Positions 60,722 through 64,000 of a DNA stretch of 64,000 nt are shown piece after piece. The notes beneath the pieces were generated by a model. It did not search any database. It was given only the letters and a program-made list of their open reading frames with translations, and had not been told where the DNA came from. The stretch spans positions 62,001 to 126,000 of the forward strand of contig NZ_WOSX01000003.1 of NCBI RefSeq assembly GCF_011516735.1, written 5' to 3'. The position numbers were made by a program, and so were the translations under genes. Origin of the DNA: Acetobacter fallax (GTDB lineage Bacteria; Pseudomonadota; Alphaproteobacteria; Acetobacterales; Acetobacteraceae). Each line of letters opens with the position of its first letter. The stretch's first letter is position 1.

Positions 60722-63478
60722 TCACATTTTCGGACGAACAACAGACTCCAGAAATGTCATCAATTCCACAGCCTGCCCTTCAAAAGTCGGTAAACCCGAT
60801 TTCAGCGGATTGTTGTAATCATCAAACCGCTCTTTCTGGGCCAGAACTCCCTCTACAGCCGATCGCAACGATTCAGGCCGCCCGTCGAGCGGAATCAGTG
60901 TCCCGTTCACGCCATCAACAATATCTTCAGCCTGCCCACCCGGTGATGTCGAAATCACCCAGACATCCCGCGCCAGAGCCTCCCGAACCGTCAGCCCGTA
61001 ACTCTCCATCCACTGAGACGGAAACAAAAGTACATCAATCTGCTCGTAAAACGCATCCATCGTATCCTGGCTGTAAGCAGGAAGCACCTTAACGCTACCC
61101 TGAACTTTCCAGTCATCGGCATGAATCGAAGAGAAACCGAGATTGAGCTTGTTATCAATCAGAACAAGCTCCCAGTCTCCCTGATCAAGCGCCTCAAATG
61201 CCTTACGGATCAGCGGGTAGCCTTTTACCGCCTCAGCGCCGCCGACATACCCAAAACGCAGCGGCATCCCCGATTTGCGAGGCGTCCGCTTCGTCTTTGG
61301 CCATGCAAATCCGTTCCGGTTGACTTTGATCCGGTCGGCCGCAATGCCATTTTCCATATATAGCGCCCGGTGCGACTGACTCGGCGTCAGCAGAAGCGTC
61401 GCCGATTTTAGTGACGCATTCATCATATCAGCCCGCAATCCCAGGTGTCGTGCTTCGGGCACACACATCGCGCAGACCTTCAGGTCAATATGACGCTGAA
61501 AACAATACCGACCATCCTGCCGCACCATGAACTGCCGCTCACACAGCCACCAGGCATCGTGAAGCGTAATCACATACGGAATACGGCGCTCAAGGCAAAG
61601 CTGAGTCAGCCCCAGCCCCAGTCCCTGTACCGAATGAAAATGTACCACATCCGGACGAAACGCATCCAGCCAGGCAGAAAACTGCGCGCTGCATCTCGGA
61701 TTATCGAGACCAGCTACCCGATCGATATGAATTGACAGCGGCGTCGCAACAACAGGTGCACCGTCCTCCTCATAACGAATGGAAGACGCATGACGCCCAT
61801 CCAGAAAAGGAGCAGACGTGAACACCGCCAGATCCATGCCCCGACCAGAAAGCTGCCGTACCATTTCCTCAGCAATGAGGGTCGCCCCCCCGAATGACCG
61901 TGGCGCGAAATAAATATTCGCACTCATCACCCGCAATGGCCGCTCTTCCGGCAAGTCCGCAACAGGCTCAGGAAAACAGAGCGCAACCTGCTCTCGCGCC
62001 ACGTCTTCCGGACGATAACGCTTCAGAACATCTTCCCGCGCCTGACGACCAAGACGCGCCCGCAACGCCGGATCACGACACAAATCCAGCACAGCATCCC
62101 GCCATGCATCCGTCCCTTCAGCCAGCAATCCGTTTTCACCATTTCGAACAACATGCGTGAACGCATCACGGGGTGAACACACCGCCGGCACGTCAAGCAC
62201 AGCGGCTTCAAGAAACTTGATGTTGCTTTTGGCATCGTTGAACAGCGTAGGCTCAAGCGGCGCGATCGTCAGATCAGCCCGGGCAAGCAAAGCCATGTAA
62301 GCCGGATAATCCCGTCCCTGAAGCTGCTGCACACGACTACCAAATCGTCTGAATTCATCCGGCAGCGTCAGCTCCCCGATGACCTGAAGACTCAATCGTG
62401 GCTCAGCCTCCATCGCCGCCACCAGGCCATCGGCGCAGCACCGGAAATCAGCATCATGCGTCCGTGTTCCAGAACCATAAACAATCAGGAACGATTCCCT
62501 GACGTCATCAGGCGACCGCTCGATCCGCAATGCATCCGCCAGGGCAATCGTCTGCCTGTCCAGTGCATTCTCAATGACATGAACATCCTCGATCCCCGCG
62601 CGCCTCATGGCCTCACCCAGGGCCCGCGTTGAAGCAATTCCCCGCCCGCAGCTTTGCAGACTGTCCAGAAAAAGCCCGACACCAAACAAAAGCTCGCGCT
62701 GTTCACTGTCGGATAAGGTGGCCAGATTGCCATTCTGTCGATACTCAGCTGCATCAAAGATCAGATCATCGACCTCCCAGTGAGATAGCAGGCCAAGGCG
62801 CCTGACCTCCCGGAAAAGGCTTTTGACCGACGGGAAAGCTGGCACCCGGTAGAAAATGACCTCGGTGCAGGTCTGCAATGCCGTGAGGGATGCCTCCACG
62901 TCACGCCAGTCCGTCACGTCAACCTGCCAGTTCAGGAGCTCAAGCTCTTCCTTCCGCTGCCAGACCCGGTATTTGGCGCATTGTGGTAAAGTCAGTTCGG
63001 CAACGATCAGAATCCGGGGCCGAAGATCCCGCAGCCTGGCTGAGGGCACATTCACCATATAAGGCGCGTCGACATCGCCGGTCTCTGCGGGACTCGTATT
63101 TTTCGTGGGAACAACTGCCTTCCTGATTGCCAGCCGATGTTCCAGGCGTGCCCATACCCGTGACTTCACCCGGCGGTACAGAACGCCAACACCTTCAGTC
63201 TCAGCCACCTCCGCTGCGCGACGGGTGACCTTCCGAAGCGACTGCCCGGATGGGGTCATCCCCTGACACAGGAGCCACCCGGTTCTGATGACACGACTGA
63301 GACGAGCCGTCCGGGAGCTGTTCCATCCCAGAAGCATATGTCGGTTATGAGCCGCTTCAGTCGCAAGTCCATCAGCACGCATACTGTGAATGACAGCACT
63401 TGAGCGGTAACCCGCCAACAAAGACTCCGCTTCCTCAAGACGCGCTTCCAGCTCATCACGTGAAATATTGTCGGTCAC
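60722..63478 (-). CDS. Large two-module GT-B glycosyltransferase
   Basis: Of 918 residues, 1-60 may be coiled coil, about 150-490 form one GT-B module (ILIVAELTLPQCAKYRVWQR ... NDAKSNIKFLEAAVLDVPAV), and about 500-915 a second GT4 module (VMSANIYFAPRSFGGATLIA, VVHFHSVQGLGLG, FGYVGGAEAVKGYPLIRKAF, then MESYGLTVREALARDV). Both modules have the C-terminal glutamate-rich nucleotide-sugar loop. It likely builds a cell-surface glycan or decorates the neighbouring secreted protein. Confidence 0.88.
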   Translation of the reverse strand: MTDNISRDELEARLEEAESLLAGYRSSAVIHSMRADGLATEAAHNRHMLLGWNSSRTARLSRVIRTGWLLCQGMTPSGQSLRKVTRRAAEVAETEGVGVLYRRVKSRVWARLEHRLAIRKAVVPTKNTSPAETGDVDAPYMVNVPSARLRDLRPRILIVAELTLPQCAKYRVWQRKEELELLNWQVDVTDWRDVEASLTALQTCTEVIFYRVPAFPSVKSLFREVRRLGLLSHWEVDDLIFDAAEYRQNGNLATLSDSEQRELLFGVGLFLDSLQSCGRGIASTRALGEAMRRAGIEDVHVIENALDRQTIALADALRIERSPDDVRESFLIVYGSGTRTHDADFRCCADGLVAAMEAEPRLSLQVIGELTLPDEFRRFGSRVQQLQGRDYPAYMALLARADLTIAPLEPTLFNDAKSNIKFLEAAVLDVPAVCSPRDAFTHVVRNGENGLLAEGTDAWRDAVLDLCRDPALRARLGRQAREDVLKRYRPEDVAREQVALCFPEPVADLPEERPLRVMSANIYFAPRSFGGATLIAEEMVRQLSGRGMDLAVFTSAPFLDGRHASSIRYEEDGAPVVATPLSIHIDRVAGLDNPRCSAQFSAWLDAFRPDVVHFHSVQGLGLGLTQLCLERRIPYVITLHDAWWLCERQFMVRQDGRYCFQRHIDLKVCAMCVPEARHLGLRADMMNASLKSATLLLTPSQSHRALYMENGIAADRIKVNRNGFAWPKTKRTPRKSGMPLRFGYVGGAEAVKGYPLIRKAFEALDQGDWELVLIDNKLNLGFSSIHADDWKVQGSVKVLPAYSQDTMDAFYEQIDVLLFPSQWMESYGLTVREALARDVWVISTSPGGQAEDIVDGVNGTLIPLDGRPESLRSAVEGVLAQKERFDDYNNPLKSGLPTFEGQAVELMTFLESVVRPKM

Positions 63479-63583
63479 TGTCAGGCCTTCAGTTTTCTGC
63501 TACCACTCTCTTTACCGTGGCTCTTCTGTGCACAGCAATTAACATGTAGTGCAAACCACGCGAACCAGCCCGAAGAGCAAAAA

Positions 63584-63609
63584 AAAACCGGGCCAGATGG
63601 CCCGGTTTT
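63584..63609 (-). terminator. Rho-independent terminator of the repeat-protein gene
   Basis: An 11-bp perfect stem AAAACCGGGCC/GGCCCGGTTTT with a 4-base loop; on the minus strand it is followed by a long T-run (about nine). It lies 20 bases after the stop at 63629. Confidence 0.93.
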
Positions 63610-63628
63610 CTCTTGAAGATCCTGATTC

Positions 63629-64000
63629 TTACCAGATCTGGAAATCGGAAGCATTAAGACTTGCAACGTTCTGGAATGTGATCTGGCTGTTGTCAGACAG
63701 CTTGATCGTGGTGCTGCCATCCGTCGTCGTCTGGCTGGCCAGCGCCTTAGTAAGATCACTCTGCGAATAACCCAGAAGGCCAACGAAGTTGCCCGCTGCC
63801 GAACCGAAGTCAGTGATGGTGTAGTTCGCTCCGGCAATCCCGTCACGAAACGCGAAGGTGTTCGCAGCGCCCGAACCACCGGTCATGGTCGCATCACCAA
63901 CGCCAGCCACCAGCGTATCGGAAGCTGTACCACCGATAAACGTCTGTGAGCCTGACGTTCCGACGTTATTACCGAACACGTGAACACCGGCCGCCGAGCT
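63629..64000 (-). CDS. C-terminal end of a large repeat-rich secreted/surface protein (partial)
   Basis: The frame is open at base 64000, so only the last 123 residues are seen; an internal GTG near 63979 is not the true start. GGTASDTLVAGVGDATMTGG and GSGAANTFAF are degenerate RTX-like (hemolysin-type calcium-binding) nonapeptides. The tail (ITFQNVASLNASDFQIW) resembles type I secretion C-termini. The glycosyltransferase gene next to it may modify the protein. Confidence 0.8.
   Translation of the reverse strand, partial: SSAAGVHVFGNNVGTSGSQTFIGGTASDTLVAGVGDATMTGGSGAANTFAFRDGIAGANYTITDFGSAAGNFVGLLGYSQSDLTKALASQTTTDGSTTIKLSDNSQITFQNVASLNASDFQIW

Noticed and set aside
1-64000. CRISPR array, prophage or complete insertion sequence
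   Set aside because: No regularly spaced direct repeats, no phage structural or integrase genes and no transposase frame were seen on either strand.

Overview
The window is a stretch of chromosome from an acetic acid bacterium (Acetobacteraceae, alphaproteobacteria). The clearest marker is the adjacent pair adhA-adhB, the PQQ- and haem c-containing large subunit and the three-haem cytochrome subunit of the membrane alcohol dehydrogenase that oxidises ethanol in the periplasm. High GC, dense co-oriented genes, RpoZ next to a single bifunctional Rel/Spo, and the lpx/bam/cds/frr order all fit that family. Genus (Acetobacter, Komagataeibacter, Gluconobacter or a relative) cannot be fixed from sequence alone.

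Layout. 1-5.1 kb: 3' part of the reading frame is outside the window for a Bax-inhibitor-1 family protein, then a long regulatory gap and adhAB, closed by a strong terminator. 5.1-9.5 kb (minus): argB, engB, yidC, yidD, rnpA, rpmH, i.e. the rpmH-rnpA-yidD-yidC ribosome/membrane insertion block. 9.6-10.4 kb: a small membrane protein with an isolated histidine-kinase dimerisation motif, and gloA. 10.5-30.0 kb (minus): a long housekeeping supercluster read rpoZ, rsh, acpS, lepB, rnc, era, pyrH, frr, uppS, cdsA, dxr, rseP, bamA, ompH, lpxD, fabZ, lpxA, lpxI, which joins stringent response, RNA processing, isoprenoid and phospholipid precursors, outer-membrane protein assembly and lipid A synthesis; folK lies just upstream.

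30-44.5 kb is more mixed: a NYN/LabA-like nuclease, a Fe-S uracil-DNA glycosylase, an orphan msrQ whose upstream side is filled with two inverted-repeat-bounded non-coding elements, a beta-hydroxyacid dehydrogenase, a class V aminotransferase divergent from an Lrp regulator, a translationally coupled trio (2OG-Fe(II) oxygenase, alpha/beta hydrolase, BMP-type periplasmic binding protein), an NDUFAF6-like protein, Fe superoxide dismutase, an MFS transporter, a periplasmic thioredoxin and an rRNA methyltransferase.

44.5-57.9 kb: a tandem pair of DUF4142 lipoproteins with duplicated upstream elements, a cobalamin adenosyltransferase, a coiled-coil/membrane protein pair, an orphan type III binding protein preceded by a perfect 14-bp inverted repeat, an lgt-MidA-pgeF-lipoprotein operon, hldD, then ubiK, a YbjN protein, proC and a TetR/COQ9-like protein. 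57.9-64 kb: tRNA-Gln(TTG), HU, and a surface-glycan locus (RgpF-like, ATP-grasp, a two-module GT-B glycosyltransferase) beside the C-terminal end of a large repeat-rich secreted protein that runs off the window.

No CRISPR array, prophage or complete insertion sequence was seen. The candidates for something less described are the oxygenase-hydrolase-BMP operon, the HisKA-only membrane protein, the coiled-coil/membrane pair, the element cluster at 32.2-32.6 kb, and an in-frame protein-like tail after the stop of the NDUFAF6-like gene.
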